Source of the DNA: a virus
Virus record (IMG/VR): IMGVR_UViG_3300028581_000069
Location: 1-48,424 of that record
DNA length: 48,424 nucleotides
Strand: one strand, 5' to 3'
The notes beneath the pieces were generated by a model that was given only the letters and a program-made list of their open reading frames with translations, was not told the origin of the DNA and did no database searches. A program made the translations under genes and the position numbers. Shown one piece after another: positions 31,161-40,451 of this stretch. The stretch's first letter is position 1; each line of letters starts with the position of its first letter.

Positions 31161-31834
31161 ACGTGAAGTTCAAATTCGACATGCGCCGGCTGGAGAAGGC
31201 GATCAAAGATCTGCGACCCCATGTCCAGAAGACCCGTGCCGAGTTGGTCGAAGACGCTGCCAAAGGATTCGTGAAGCGCGTCGTCGCCATCACTCCGCCC
31301 GCCTCGAAGGGCGTGAGCGGATCGAAGGCGAAGCAACAGGGCGATCAGGCCATCAAGAGCGATCTCGCCCGGATCATGGTGGCTGTTTCAAAGAAGAAAG
31401 ACCGCGACGCACGGTCAGCGGCGGCATCCCCGGAGGAACTGCACCGCCGGTTTCGCGACAAGCGCACGGGTCGGGTCAATCCCGGCGCATTGAAGCGTCC
31501 TTACCGCGTCGGCAAATCCGAACTCCTCGCGCTCCAGCGGCGGTTGCTCAAGGAAGTCGGATGGCTCGCTGCCGGGTGGAACGAGGCAGCGATCAAGCTG
31601 GGCGTGCGACTTCCGGCATGGGTTTCGCGGCACGGCACAGGACGCGGGTCCGTCGGGATCACACGGGGCGGATCGCTCTTCCGCATCACCATCGCCAACG
31701 AGGTCGGTTTCGTCGGCAACGTGAAGGGATTCAACCGGAGGATTCAGAGCGCGATCAACCTCCAGGCGAACGCGATGAAGCGCCAGGCCGAACACCTCCT
31801 GAAGAAAGGAATCCGCAGAGCCGGGTGGAAGTGA
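31157..31834 (+). CDS. Tail morphogenesis protein interrupted downstream by the GTPase cassette
   Basis: The 225-residue basic protein begins MNVKFKFDMRRLEKAIKDLRPHVQKTRAELVEDAAKG and ends AEHLLKKGIRRAGWK. It resembles minor tail or HK97 gp10-like proteins. The ATG at 31157 overlaps the frameshift product's stop. Its last 48 bp are repeated 5.7 kb downstream, beyond the GTPase cassette, just before the tape measure. Confidence 0.65.
   Translation: MNVKFKFDMRRLEKAIKDLRPHVQKTRAELVEDAAKGFVKRVVAITPPASKGVSGSKAKQQGDQAIKSDLARIMVAVSKKKDRDARSAAASPEELHRRFRDKRTGRVNPGALKRPYRVGKSELLALQRRLLKEVGWLAAGWNEAAIKLGVRLPAWVSRHGTGRGSVGITRGGSLFRITIANEVGFVGNVKGFNRRIQSAINLQANAMKRQAEHLLKKGIRRAGWK
31787..31834 (+). repeat. 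Left direct repeat flanking the GTPase cassette
   Basis: This 48-bp segment encodes the C-terminal end of the tail morphogenesis protein (AEHLLKKGIRRAGWK). It matches 37501-37547 at 33 of the first 39 positions, then diverges. The similarity extends weakly into the following TTGAC-containing spacer. Confidence 0.8.
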
Positions 31835-31859
31835 GGCCATCCTTGACCGGACGGAAATG

Positions 31860-33614
31860 TTACTTCAAGACCGCGCAAATTTTCTCGATGGCAAGGTTTG
31901 CTTCTTCAATCTGGTGTTCGAGATACTTGGCGCGTTGAGAGGCGCTGGAGTGCGCTGCCACCAAAGCATCAACCATGACGGACGCCATGCCTTCGTTGTG
32001 CCATTGACGCCAAGTTTCCTCTACGATGGATTCGGCAGCGCTGTCGATTTTTGCTTGAAGTTCAGCGCGCCTAGCAATGCGCTGTTCAGCAGCCCGCGCC
32101 TCGGCTTGGTGCTCGCCCACTATACCGGCGATCTCCACAATGATCGGGATGGCAACAGTGACGGCTGCCTCGACCCTTAGCATGGTTTTAGCCTTGTCCG
32201 CGTGTGAAGGGTCGTGGAAAGCACGTTTCCGCCGCGTGGACTGTTTCGCATATTCTTGGAATGAACCCGCTTGCCTGAGTCTACCCAGTTCCTCCCGCGC
32301 TTGGCCTAGCGGCATGTCGAGAAGGACTGGAGTGATCTCCGCATAGGCTTTTCTCAGCACTTGTGCTGTGCGAAGAACCTCCGCACGCCGCCGCGCGGCA
32401 GATTCGCTTTCGGCTTCTCCATTGCGCACGTCCGGTGACGGGTCAATGCCTTCGATGATGTCGGCCATCGCCTGCCAATCGGGCCGGGCATGGCGTTTCT
32501 GAATTTCCGCGTCGATTTCTTCCACGAGTATCTGCAAAGCCGAATCCTGCGCATCCCACCACCGCCGAAGTGAGCTCTGAATCCGTTCGCTGAGCATGTG
32601 CTTCACCGCGTCGGGGCTTGTATCGCCCCGCTGGCTGATTGCCTGAACCTCATCAGCGACGCGATGTTCCAGGTTCCCTTTGGCATTCCCGAGCAAGGCG
32701 TTGAGCCGCGAGTTCTGCAGTGCAATTGCCTCAACCTCGTTTGCCGCGCTCTCAAGTGCGAGCTGGGTTTCTCGTGCATGGAGTCCAAGCGACTGTCGAA
32801 CTCGCCCAAAGTGCGCCCGCAAGAACCGTTGTTCACTCCACAAACGCAGTTCGTCCCGGCGTGCCGCGAGGGATTGCAGATCAGCCGAGAGGGCCGCGAT
32901 CCCATCCCAAGCACGGCTGCCGTCGTAGTCGGCTGCGGAAACGCTCGCCGAGGCACCTACCATGCCCGACCAGTCGGCGACAATGGCATGAATGGAGAGT
33001 CGCGATTCGGAAACCTTTGCCCGGGACAAGAAGCTGTTCAGCTCAGCGCGTTTCCGTTTCACCAAAGACTCGTAGCCGGCAAGGTCAATGTCGGGCATGG
33101 CACCCGCCCCATCCATGCGGGCAAGGACAACAAGCAGGCTGCCCGGCGCGAAAGCCTGCTCTGGAGCACAGTGGTAGCGGGAACCGTCCAGCACGCCCGT
33201 AATGGCTTCCAGAGCGGCGGTATCGCCGGTCACGAGCTGGGGCGGCAGCATGACTACTATCGCATCCGTGATGAGCAGAGCATCATCCGTAGCTGCTTCG
33301 TGGATGGCATTTCCACCCGAAACGCCGGGTGTATCCCGGATGACTACGCCACACGCTTCGGCTTCCTTGACCTCGAATGTCTCACGTAGCGCGCTGATCG
33401 TCAGCCAGTCCGGCACAGGAAGCGAGGCATCGAGGAGCAGACGCTTCAGGAGCGAGCTTTTGCCCGTGTCGTAAGGGCCGAAGAGCGTCACGACAAGCTC
33501 TTCCCGTCGGGCAAGTCCATCCCAACGTGCGCGAATCGGCGCGGCAATCTCGTTAGGCAGTTGTTCGAGGACGTGCCAAGCCTTTTCATTCCATGCCGTG
33601 ATTTTGTTTTTCAT
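31860..33614 (-). CDS. Dynamin-like GTPase, LeoA-like (Eleos small component)
   Basis: The 584-residue protein starts at the ATG at 33614, which overlaps the upstream gene's stop as ATGA. It has G1 GPYDTGKS (residues 46-53), G3 DTPG (94-97) and a G4-like ARMDG near 170. A long helical region follows, with a hydrophobic stretch VTVAIPIIVEIAGIVG near residue 500 that could be a membrane paddle, and a charged helical end. The size matches ETEC LeoA (~571 aa). With its large partner it fits the two-gene Eleos anti-phage system of bacterial dynamins. Function is inferred. Confidence 0.75.
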   Translation of the reverse strand: MKNKITAWNEKAWHVLEQLPNEIAAPIRARWDGLARREELVVTLFGPYDTGKSSLLKRLLLDASLPVPDWLTISALRETFEVKEAEACGVVIRDTPGVSGGNAIHEAATDDALLITDAIVVMLPPQLVTGDTAALEAITGVLDGSRYHCAPEQAFAPGSLLVVLARMDGAGAMPDIDLAGYESLVKRKRAELNSFLSRAKVSESRLSIHAIVADWSGMVGASASVSAADYDGSRAWDGIAALSADLQSLAARRDELRLWSEQRFLRAHFGRVRQSLGLHARETQLALESAANEVEAIALQNSRLNALLGNAKGNLEHRVADEVQAISQRGDTSPDAVKHMLSERIQSSLRRWWDAQDSALQILVEEIDAEIQKRHARPDWQAMADIIEGIDPSPDVRNGEAESESAARRRAEVLRTAQVLRKAYAEITPVLLDMPLGQAREELGRLRQAGSFQEYAKQSTRRKRAFHDPSHADKAKTMLRVEAAVTVAIPIIVEIAGIVGEHQAEARAAEQRIARRAELQAKIDSAAESIVEETWRQWHNEGMASVMVDALVAAHSSASQRAKYLEHQIEEANLAIEKICAVLK

Positions 33615-36600
33615 TGCGACTGAACGGGTTGACCGAGCGCATCCCACGCCGCAGTCATGCATTTGCGAACGCGGTGGTGACGAGCTTGGATGCGCTTGAG
33701 GCTTTCATTGATGGAGTCACGCTCCGAGGCTAATGCTTGCCCGGCAGCTTGAAGCTCCTGTCGGAGCAACGCGAGTGCCTCGAGCGGGCCTTCCGATTCG
33801 TCTCCGCTTTGCGTGATCGAGATGAAGACTTGGTCTGTCGTCTTGTTGATGAAGTTATCCAATTCCTTCTCGCGTTGCTCCGACCGCTTCTCCTCTTTGA
33901 AAAAATTGAAGAGTCTCACCGCATCCCAGAGTGTCAGCGCAGCCCCAAGCGCAACACCAACTCGGCTGAGGTTTCTCGCCAATTTCACGGCACCCCAAGG
34001 CTTGAAGTTCTGCCCAATTGATTTGCCAGCCTGATAAACCACATCGCGGGTTGCACCTTTTAATGGTGCCGCCACAAGGTCGAGCACCCGTCTAACAGGT
34101 CCCGGTTTGCCTGGCGCATAGGGCGATTGGTCAAGGCTTTCGGAAGCGCTCGCAACGGCAGCTTTGAAGCGGGGCGAACTCAGCGAGCGATTCAATCGTT
34201 CACTGCTCTCGACCCACCATTTTTCAATCATTTGTTGCGACGCGGCCTGCCAATGCTCGGCTTTAGCTTTGAAGCTGGGCTGGTCCCACCACTTCGCCAA
34301 CGCGGCAACTTTGGCTCGCAGTTCTTCATCGCTGTGTGTCTCCATCGAACGAAGACCTTGGGCGTAATCTTCGACCAGCTTCCGTGCCTGATCCTTGAGG
34401 TCGCCTTCGAGCAATTCGCCGCTTGCAATGATGTCTCTAAAGACGCGGTGCCGGCTCGCGAAGACCTCCTCTTGGCGTTCCATATCTTCAGATTCGACCT
34501 GCATCTTAGCAGCAATACGCCCGAGCCGTGCCAAACCACCTTCTAACAGCGAGTAGTCGATGCCGGTAGCAGCAGATTGGACGTGGATGGCGCGAATGGC
34601 GCTGTGGAATTCTTTGAAGCCATCCCATCGACGGAAAGGATCGAATTCGGCGGAGTTGGCATCGCGGCGGTTGCCCACCATGCCGCGCGGGTCGGCAGCC
34701 ATGCAGACGATGCGCGATATTTCAACGTTGATCCCTTTGCTGCCGAGTGCCTGCTGCAGCTCCAGCCTTTTGCGATTGCAGACATGCACGTAATGCTTTG
34801 GAACCAATTCCGGGTCGGGGCCAAGTTGATCCGAGCGATGGATGACGAAAATGGTGCGGTCGAACTTCGCGGCTAGTCCCTTTTCCGGATCTCCCTTTAG
34901 AACTTGCTCAAGCGCGTCCGTAGCGCCGACAAGCAGGCTCGGCTGAAAAAGGCAGATGAGCACGCTGGCGTCCGGCACCGAATCGAGCGCCGCCGACGCG
35001 TGTTCGTCTCTGCCCGACTGCAGGCCTGGGCAATCGACCAGCAAAGCGTCTTCCCATTCGTAAGGGTGGATGCTATCCGTGGCGGGGTCGGCCCGGACTT
35101 CGAGCGTGCCCGGCAGGGGCAGCCCCGCATCCATGAGCAGACGTTTGATGAAAGTTGTTTTGCCCGTGCTGTAATCACCAAGCAAGTGGTATCGCGGCTT
35201 GTTTGCCAAGAGGATTTGCCGCAACTCTTCAATCGCCGCGGTAGCCATTTCCTCCGTGGACAGCGCCAGTTCAGTCTCGGCCAGCCACCGAGATCCGGCT
35301 CCGCGGTGAACTTTGCCGGTGAATTGAAAAACGAACCGCTGAAAACCGGAAAACAATCGCTCGAAGACATCCGCATCATTGGCTCGTGTTCGATGTGGCT
35401 CAGCAGACCCTGTGTCCGCTCTCAGACCGGTGGGGTCTGTGACCCAGTCTTCGCCAAGCAGGATACGATCCACATGCACCACGCCCCGCCGTTCGGCGAT
35501 CCGGCGGGCAGATCCATCCAAAAGGCGCTGGGCGTTCTCGGGAGCCGGTAGCTGGTCGATGATACCGGCAAGGCGTTCCTGCGCCTCTGAAACCCCCGCC
35601 GTGAGTTTCCAGAGACTTGTGGCATCTCTAAGAGGACAGGGAAGGGCTTCCTTGCTCGCCTCAAGCACCAACATCGCCATACTTGAGTCAATCTGTTCTG
35701 CGATTTGGTCGTAAGTTCCGTTGACGGCACGGGTGGCTTCCGCAAATGCATTGGCCTTTGCCCTCGCGCGTTCATCCTTGGCTTTACCGGTTAGCCACTC
35801 GCCGAACCAGCCCAACGCACCAGCAATGATGCCAAGGACAAGTGCCGCCCCCTTCGAGATTACAGGCTCGGGGGTGAATACAAGCAAGGTGGCTGCTCCG
35901 GCTAGCATGGCCGCGACACGCGTCGCGACTCCTGAGTATCGCGTCACTTGGCCTGCATTCCCCGAAACTTTGGTCGTCTGCCATGCCGAGAACTCCAGAT
36001 CCAGCTTTGCATCGGCCAGAGCCAGCTTCAGCTCCCTCTGCAAATGCGCCGCGCCTTCGGTCAATACCGCTCTTGCTGTCGCTTCTATCTGCCGATTGTC
36101 ATAAACCCGACGCGCAAAAGACTCTGGGTCGAGTTCGGTGCGACGGTCGAATCCGTCGTTTATCTCGCGGTTCGCGGCAGCGATGGATCTCGAACGCAGC
36201 GTGCCGAACTCGGAACCGCAGCGCTGTCTGGTGTAGCGCGCCGCACGACCCTCGGTGCTCATCGTGTAAGCGTCCCCCCGCGCCTGCTCGGCAGCCGTGA
36301 GCGGGTCTTCCGCCGTGTGAGAGGCAGCGAGTGCAGCGCGACGTTCGCTTCCCTCTGCCGGGTAGCCTACGATTTCAAGGATGCTCTTAATAGATGCATC
36401 AAGCGCGTCCGCCGCTGTTTTTGCAGCCGCACCAGCTTGGCGCAACTGATCCAACAACCTTTCCAGCAGCGCGCGAACCTGCGCGTGCAGCATTGCGAGC
36501 CGGATTTCCACCGCATGACTGGTGAGCGCCTCGATCACGATTTCCTCGAAAACTTCCAAGTTCGACTGCCGCAGCAACTCGCTGCGGCCGAGCATTTCGC

Positions 36601-37462
36601 GCAAAGTGGCGCATTGTTCTGGGATCGGCCCCGCATAGTTGTCATCGGTGCGGGCATACACCGCACGTTGTGCGGCGATAGCGATGACTGGCGCATCATG
36701 AATACCGATGGCTGCAAGCTCGGAGGTGATGTGCGATGCGTGCTCCCGCACTCTTTGTGTGAGTTCCCTCCTGCGGCTGCCAAGCCCGACCCTGCCTGGC
36801 CAACGCCAGTTCGGGGAACTCTTGATGTTCAACACCGCGATCACCGGTTTTCCGAACTCCTTCACCCATGCGGCAACCTTGTCGAACTCGGATTGCAACT
36901 GGCTGGAGTCGTCGAAACACAGCACCACGATGTCGGCGACTTCCGCCGCACGGCGAGCGCGGGCCTCCAGTTCTTCGCGGTTCATCGAACGGCCCCAGCC
37001 GCAGATGCCCGGTGTGTCCATGAACCGCACTCCATGCCAAATCCTCGGCGTCACATCGACGGTGAAATCGCACGGGCCATCTGAGATCGCAGTGCCAGTC
37101 CCGTGGCTGAGAGACTCAATCAGGCTGCTCTTTCCTGCACTAGTCCTTCCGAATAGCACAATGTTGACTGTTCCCAGCACTTCCCGTTGACGATCAAACA
37201 AACTCGCAGCCTCGGACCTGGCCCAATCGAGCGCATTGCGAAGGAGCACAACGGCTTCGGGAGTGACATCCCCGGAGTCGGGATCGCCCAAAACCATGTC
37301 GAAAATGGCAAGAGACTGATTCACACGGGCCTCACAGACTGATGCTGCGGCGATGCTTTCCTCAATGGCGCTCGCCACGGCAGTCGCCATACGGGGATCG
37401 CATTGAAAAGATTCGACGTTGGGAGAGATGGACATGGCCAGAAAGATGTCTTCCTTGGCCAT
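33611..37462 (-). CDS. Large dynamin-like protein with two GTPase domains, LeoBC-like (Eleos large component)
   Basis: The 1,283-residue protein has GTPase domain 1 with G1 GRTSAGKS (105-112), G3 DTPG (149-152) and a variant G4 LNIK (211-214). Two adjacent hydrophobic segments follow at about 513-530 and 536-558 (a membrane hairpin). GTPase domain 2 has G1 GDYSTGKT (762-769), G3 DCPG (810-813) and G4 HRSD (875-878). Helical regions fill the rest. Two fused dynamins beside a single-domain one is the LeoBC plus LeoA layout. A membrane-remodelling abortive response is plausible but not shown. The alternative start MSIS lies at 37435. Confidence 0.75.
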   Translation of the reverse strand: MAKEDIFLAMSISPNVESFQCDPRMATAVASAIEESIAAASVCEARVNQSLAIFDMVLGDPDSGDVTPEAVVLLRNALDWARSEAASLFDRQREVLGTVNIVLFGRTSAGKSSLIESLSHGTGTAISDGPCDFTVDVTPRIWHGVRFMDTPGICGWGRSMNREELEARARRAAEVADIVVLCFDDSSQLQSEFDKVAAWVKEFGKPVIAVLNIKSSPNWRWPGRVGLGSRRRELTQRVREHASHITSELAAIGIHDAPVIAIAAQRAVYARTDDNYAGPIPEQCATLREMLGRSELLRQSNLEVFEEIVIEALTSHAVEIRLAMLHAQVRALLERLLDQLRQAGAAAKTAADALDASIKSILEIVGYPAEGSERRAALAASHTAEDPLTAAEQARGDAYTMSTEGRAARYTRQRCGSEFGTLRSRSIAAANREINDGFDRRTELDPESFARRVYDNRQIEATARAVLTEGAAHLQRELKLALADAKLDLEFSAWQTTKVSGNAGQVTRYSGVATRVAAMLAGAATLLVFTPEPVISKGAALVLGIIAGALGWFGEWLTGKAKDERARAKANAFAEATRAVNGTYDQIAEQIDSSMAMLVLEASKEALPCPLRDATSLWKLTAGVSEAQERLAGIIDQLPAPENAQRLLDGSARRIAERRGVVHVDRILLGEDWVTDPTGLRADTGSAEPHRTRANDADVFERLFSGFQRFVFQFTGKVHRGAGSRWLAETELALSTEEMATAAIEELRQILLANKPRYHLLGDYSTGKTTFIKRLLMDAGLPLPGTLEVRADPATDSIHPYEWEDALLVDCPGLQSGRDEHASAALDSVPDASVLICLFQPSLLVGATDALEQVLKGDPEKGLAAKFDRTIFVIHRSDQLGPDPELVPKHYVHVCNRKRLELQQALGSKGINVEISRIVCMAADPRGMVGNRRDANSAEFDPFRRWDGFKEFHSAIRAIHVQSAATGIDYSLLEGGLARLGRIAAKMQVESEDMERQEEVFASRHRVFRDIIASGELLEGDLKDQARKLVEDYAQGLRSMETHSDEELRAKVAALAKWWDQPSFKAKAEHWQAASQQMIEKWWVESSERLNRSLSSPRFKAAVASASESLDQSPYAPGKPGPVRRVLDLVAAPLKGATRDVVYQAGKSIGQNFKPWGAVKLARNLSRVGVALGAALTLWDAVRLFNFFKEEKRSEQREKELDNFINKTTDQVFISITQSGDESEGPLEALALLRQELQAAGQALASERDSINESLKRIQARHHRVRKCMTAAWDALGQPVQSQ

Positions 37463-37500
37463 CGTTCTTCAAATAGTCCGCTTCTGCCAGAGAAAATGAG

Positions 37501-37547
37501 GTCGAACACCTCTTGAAGAAAGGAATCTGCAAGGCGGGGACAAGTAG
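37501..37547 (+). repeat. Right direct repeat flanking the GTPase cassette (remnant tail-gene end)
   Basis: This segment still reads VEHLLKKGICKAG in frame, a decayed copy of the tail gene's C-terminus. A one-base loss near 37541 removes the original stop frame. It is followed by the TTGACA-type spacer and the tape measure start. Confidence 0.8.
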
Positions 37548-37573
37548 CTGCATTGACACGGCGGCGGGCGTGA

Positions 37574-39151
37574 ATGTCCGCATCCGCCAAAGCTGTCTTT
37601 GAGGCTGACTCGGGGAAACTCGACGCGGCCCTTCTCAAGATTCAGGGATCGATGCTGCGCCTTCAGAAGGGCGTGGCCGGGTTGTTCGTGGCCTTCAAGT
37701 CCCTCCAGGCGGCGGGGCAGGTGATTGGTGCGCAGTTCGATCAGGTCAAGAAAGCGTTCGATCTTGGCGGCGAACTCAATGACCTGAGTGCCCGGACTGG
37801 CATCGCGGTCGGCGATCTTGCCATCCTCCGGCAGGAATTCGCCAATGCGGGCAAGAGTGCCGAGGACGTCGGCCCGGCGATTGGCAAGATGCAGAAGTCG
37901 CTCGCTGCGGGGAAAGGCGCGGACCTGATCCAGAAGATGGGGATCAGCATGGATGAACTGAAGGCGAAGACCCCGTCGGAGCAATTTCACCTGCTCGGCA
38001 GCGCCATTGCCGGGCTTCAGAGTCCGCTCGACCGGGTTGCGGCCTCGACCTCCATCTTCGGCAAATCGGGCGTCGAACTCCTGAGTGTGTTTTCGGGCGG
38101 CAACTTTGGTGAGGCTGCGGAACAACTCGGTGGCCAGGCGGAAATCCTCCAGCGCGACGCGGCGCTTTTTGATGACGTGGGCGACAAGCTCAACCTTGTC
38201 GGCACCAAGGTGCAGGGGTTCTTCGTCGGCGTGGCCGACAAGGTCGCGCCGGTCTTGAAGCCACTGCTCGACCGAATGGCAACGATGGATTTCTCGTCAT
38301 GGGGCCAGCAGATCGGCGACGTGGTGGCGTTCCTCATCCAGGCGTTCGCGGACGGTTCCATCGGCGACATCCTTTTTCAGAGCGCAAAGATCGCGATGGC
38401 CAACGCCGCCAATTTCACGCTCGGCATCTTCACGTCGCTCGGGCGAGTGCTCGGGCAGCTTCTTTCCGAGGCGGTCAAGAACGCGGTGCTCATGTTCCAG
38501 ATCGTCACCACGGGGGATTTCTGGAAGGGCTTGGGCAACGCGCTGATCGCTGCCGCCCAAGGTTTCATCGCGCTTATGCTCGATGGTGTCGCATCCATTC
38601 TCGGGGCACTGCGCAACGTGCCCGGCATCGGCGGCAAGATCGGTTCGGCGGCGGATGCCGTGGCAGGGCAGGCGCGGACCATGCGCGAAGGGGCAGCGGC
38701 CAGCGCGGAAACCTCCGCCACCCAGCTCGGTCCGATTTTCGACCAGATCAAGGGGCGCATGATGGAAGAGATGGCCAACGTGGTGAGCGCGGCCAAGGAA
38801 GGATTCGGCCAAGGCGCGAGCGTGTTCGACACGGACGCCATGAGCGGCGAACTCGACGCGCTCATGGGCAAGGTGATGGAGCGGGTTCAGACGGTTTCCG
38901 AGAAGTCCCTCGCAGAGGCCCCCGTCCAACAGGTCAATGCCGTGGGCGATCAACTTCTCCAGTCCACCGGCAAGGACAAGGTTTCACACCTCCAACGGAT
39001 CGGGGGCGGCGGGCTCGCGGGTGCCGTCGATCCGGCGCGGCTCGAACAGAAGCGCACGAACAGCCTGCTCGGAGACGTGCGCGGGCTTCTGCGCGACATC
39101 CGGGGCAAGATCGGCCCATCACCCCAACCGGCGGGGGCGGTATTCTCATGA
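37574..39151 (+). CDS. Tail tape measure protein
   Basis: The 525-residue protein begins SASAKAVFEADSGKLDAALLKIQGSM, has long helices, a tape-measure-like LNDLSARTGIAVGDLAILRQEFANAG, and hydrophobic stretches (AAQGFIALMLDGVASILGAL). It sets tail length. It is short for a siphophage tape measure, implying a tail of roughly 80 nm by the usual 1.5 Å per residue rule. TTGACA lies 15 nt before the ATG. Confidence 0.8.
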   Translation: MSASAKAVFEADSGKLDAALLKIQGSMLRLQKGVAGLFVAFKSLQAAGQVIGAQFDQVKKAFDLGGELNDLSARTGIAVGDLAILRQEFANAGKSAEDVGPAIGKMQKSLAAGKGADLIQKMGISMDELKAKTPSEQFHLLGSAIAGLQSPLDRVAASTSIFGKSGVELLSVFSGGNFGEAAEQLGGQAEILQRDAALFDDVGDKLNLVGTKVQGFFVGVADKVAPVLKPLLDRMATMDFSSWGQQIGDVVAFLIQAFADGSIGDILFQSAKIAMANAANFTLGIFTSLGRVLGQLLSEAVKNAVLMFQIVTTGDFWKGLGNALIAAAQGFIALMLDGVASILGALRNVPGIGGKIGSAADAVAGQARTMREGAAASAETSATQLGPIFDQIKGRMMEEMANVVSAAKEGFGQGASVFDTDAMSGELDALMGKVMERVQTVSEKSLAEAPVQQVNAVGDQLLQSTGKDKVSHLQRIGGGGLAGAVDPARLEQKRTNSLLGDVRGLLRDIRGKIGPSPQPAGAVFS

Positions 39152-39873
39152 GCGCCGAACCATTGCAGCTTCTCGGGACCGGCGGTTCGGTGGACCGCAA
39201 CGGGATCGTCTCGGTAGATGTGCCGATGTGGGTCGCCACGCTTGCCGAAGCCCTCCGGGCGACCGTCAGTCTGGGCATCGGCATCCCGCTGGTCTCGCGA
39301 AACTTCAAGCAGAGCGAGGAGGGCGGATACGAGGTCACGCTCCACTTCGAGGGGCTAGAGTCCGAAGCGCAGGACGATCAGACCACCTTCGAGTTCGACG
39401 TCTCGATGAGCGAAGACCCCATCGAGAGCCATCCGAACTTCGACGCCATCGCGGCGAAATACGGATGGGATGACGTGGAGCGGGCCTTCCCGAAATCCGC
39501 GCCGGAAGCCTCGGAGAGCGGCAGCGCCCTTGGCAAAAAATCCAAAGCCAAGACCAACCCGCTCTACGGGGTGGAAAGCTACCTGGCCGTCGGCGCGATC
39601 TACCGCAAGACCTACGCCTCGCGCACCATCCCGAGCGGGGTGCTCCGTGGGATCGGCAGCATCGTCGAACGACCGCCCGGCGTCGGACAATTTAACCTCC
39701 CGTCCACGGGCGGCAAACGCAACTGGCTCAAGCTCGCCCCGAAGATCCGGCGGCGGGGCAACTCGGTCGAGGTGACCGAGGAATGGATGCTCTCCGGGCC
39801 CAACGGCTGGAACAAGGACGTCTATTCGGGCGGGCAGCTCGAAAGCGGTGGCGACGGGGGAGGCGGGCTCTGA
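39148..39873 (+). CDS. Distal tail-region protein
   Basis: The 241-residue protein has VTLHFEGLESEAQDDQTTFEFDVSMSEDP and GVESYLAVGAIYRKTYASRTIPSG. Placed directly after the tape measure, it may be a distal-tail or baseplate hub component. The C-terminal end is Gly-rich. No family is recognised. Confidence 0.55.
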   Translation: MSAEPLQLLGTGGSVDRNGIVSVDVPMWVATLAEALRATVSLGIGIPLVSRNFKQSEEGGYEVTLHFEGLESEAQDDQTTFEFDVSMSEDPIESHPNFDAIAAKYGWDDVERAFPKSAPEASESGSALGKKSKAKTNPLYGVESYLAVGAIYRKTYASRTIPSGVLRGIGSIVERPPGVGQFNLPSTGGKRNWLKLAPKIRRRGNSVEVTEEWMLSGPNGWNKDVYSGGQLESGGDGGGGL

Positions 39874-40451
39874 TGGACCTCTCGCTCTTCGTCAAACCCG
39901 GACAACCGATCACCGCCGCGCTCTGGAACAAGCTCGCCGCCGCCGCGCGGTCCTGCCGTATCCTTGCGGGGGACGGTGTCCGTTTGCGCCATACACCCGA
40001 CGGCACGCTGATTTCCTGTTCGGTTTGGAAACCGTGGAGCCACCCTTTCAAGGTGAGCCTGAGCGGGGACACCGCCACCGTGGGCAGGGGGCTGGTCGAT
40101 GGCGTCGAGCCAAAGATCAAGGGCGTGCCCATCGGCGGCGATCCGGCAAACGGCAAACCTCAACCGAAGCTCGAAATCCGCGAGCCCGAGTTCGACGAGG
40201 AAGGCCGAGGATGGATCGCGGTCGAGGTGACTTGCGACAGCGAGAAATGGGATGTGACCGAGGCGACCATCGTGCAGGTGGCCGACCTCAAATCCGCCGA
40301 TTCGCTCAAGGGGCTGCACCCGCTTGCCATGATTCGCGACGCGGGCGGCGGGGCGATGACTCTATTCCAGATCGCCCACTTCAACCTGCAACACCGGGCC
40401 GACGTGCGCGAAGGCGGCAAAGCGGCCCGCCACTTCTTCTGGGCCACATGA
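39873..40451 (+). CDS. Tail-tip associated hypothetical protein
   Basis: The 192-residue protein begins MDLSLFVKPGQPITAALWNKLAAAARSCR, a start shared with the LYSRV-containing next protein in layout (an N-terminal helix ending in a Trp-Asn-containing motif). It contains beta-rich repeats. TGATG overlaps the previous stop. Function unknown; virion component likely. Confidence 0.55.
   Translation: MDLSLFVKPGQPITAALWNKLAAAARSCRILAGDGVRLRHTPDGTLISCSVWKPWSHPFKVSLSGDTATVGRGLVDGVEPKIKGVPIGGDPANGKPQPKLEIREPEFDEEGRGWIAVEVTCDSEKWDVTEATIVQVADLKSADSLKGLHPLAMIRDAGGGAMTLFQIAHFNLQHRADVREGGKAARHFFWAT

Larger units (their letters stand above)
31835..37500. mobile_element. Inserted dynamin-like GTPase cassette in the tail operon
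   Basis: A 5.67-kb block on the minus strand interrupts the right-facing tail genes between the morphogenesis gene and the tape measure. It carries only two GTPase genes and is bounded by 48- and 47-bp direct copies of the tail gene's 3' end. The left copy keeps the interrupted gene intact and the right copy is a degenerate remnant. No transposase, integrase or terminal inverted repeat is seen, so homologous or illegitimate recombination carrying a replacement 3' end is likely. Confidence 0.7.

Noticed and set aside
31130-37600. A transposon around the GTPase genes
   Set aside because: There is no transposase, integrase or terminal inverted repeat; the flanking copies belong to the tail gene, fitting recombination rather than transposition.
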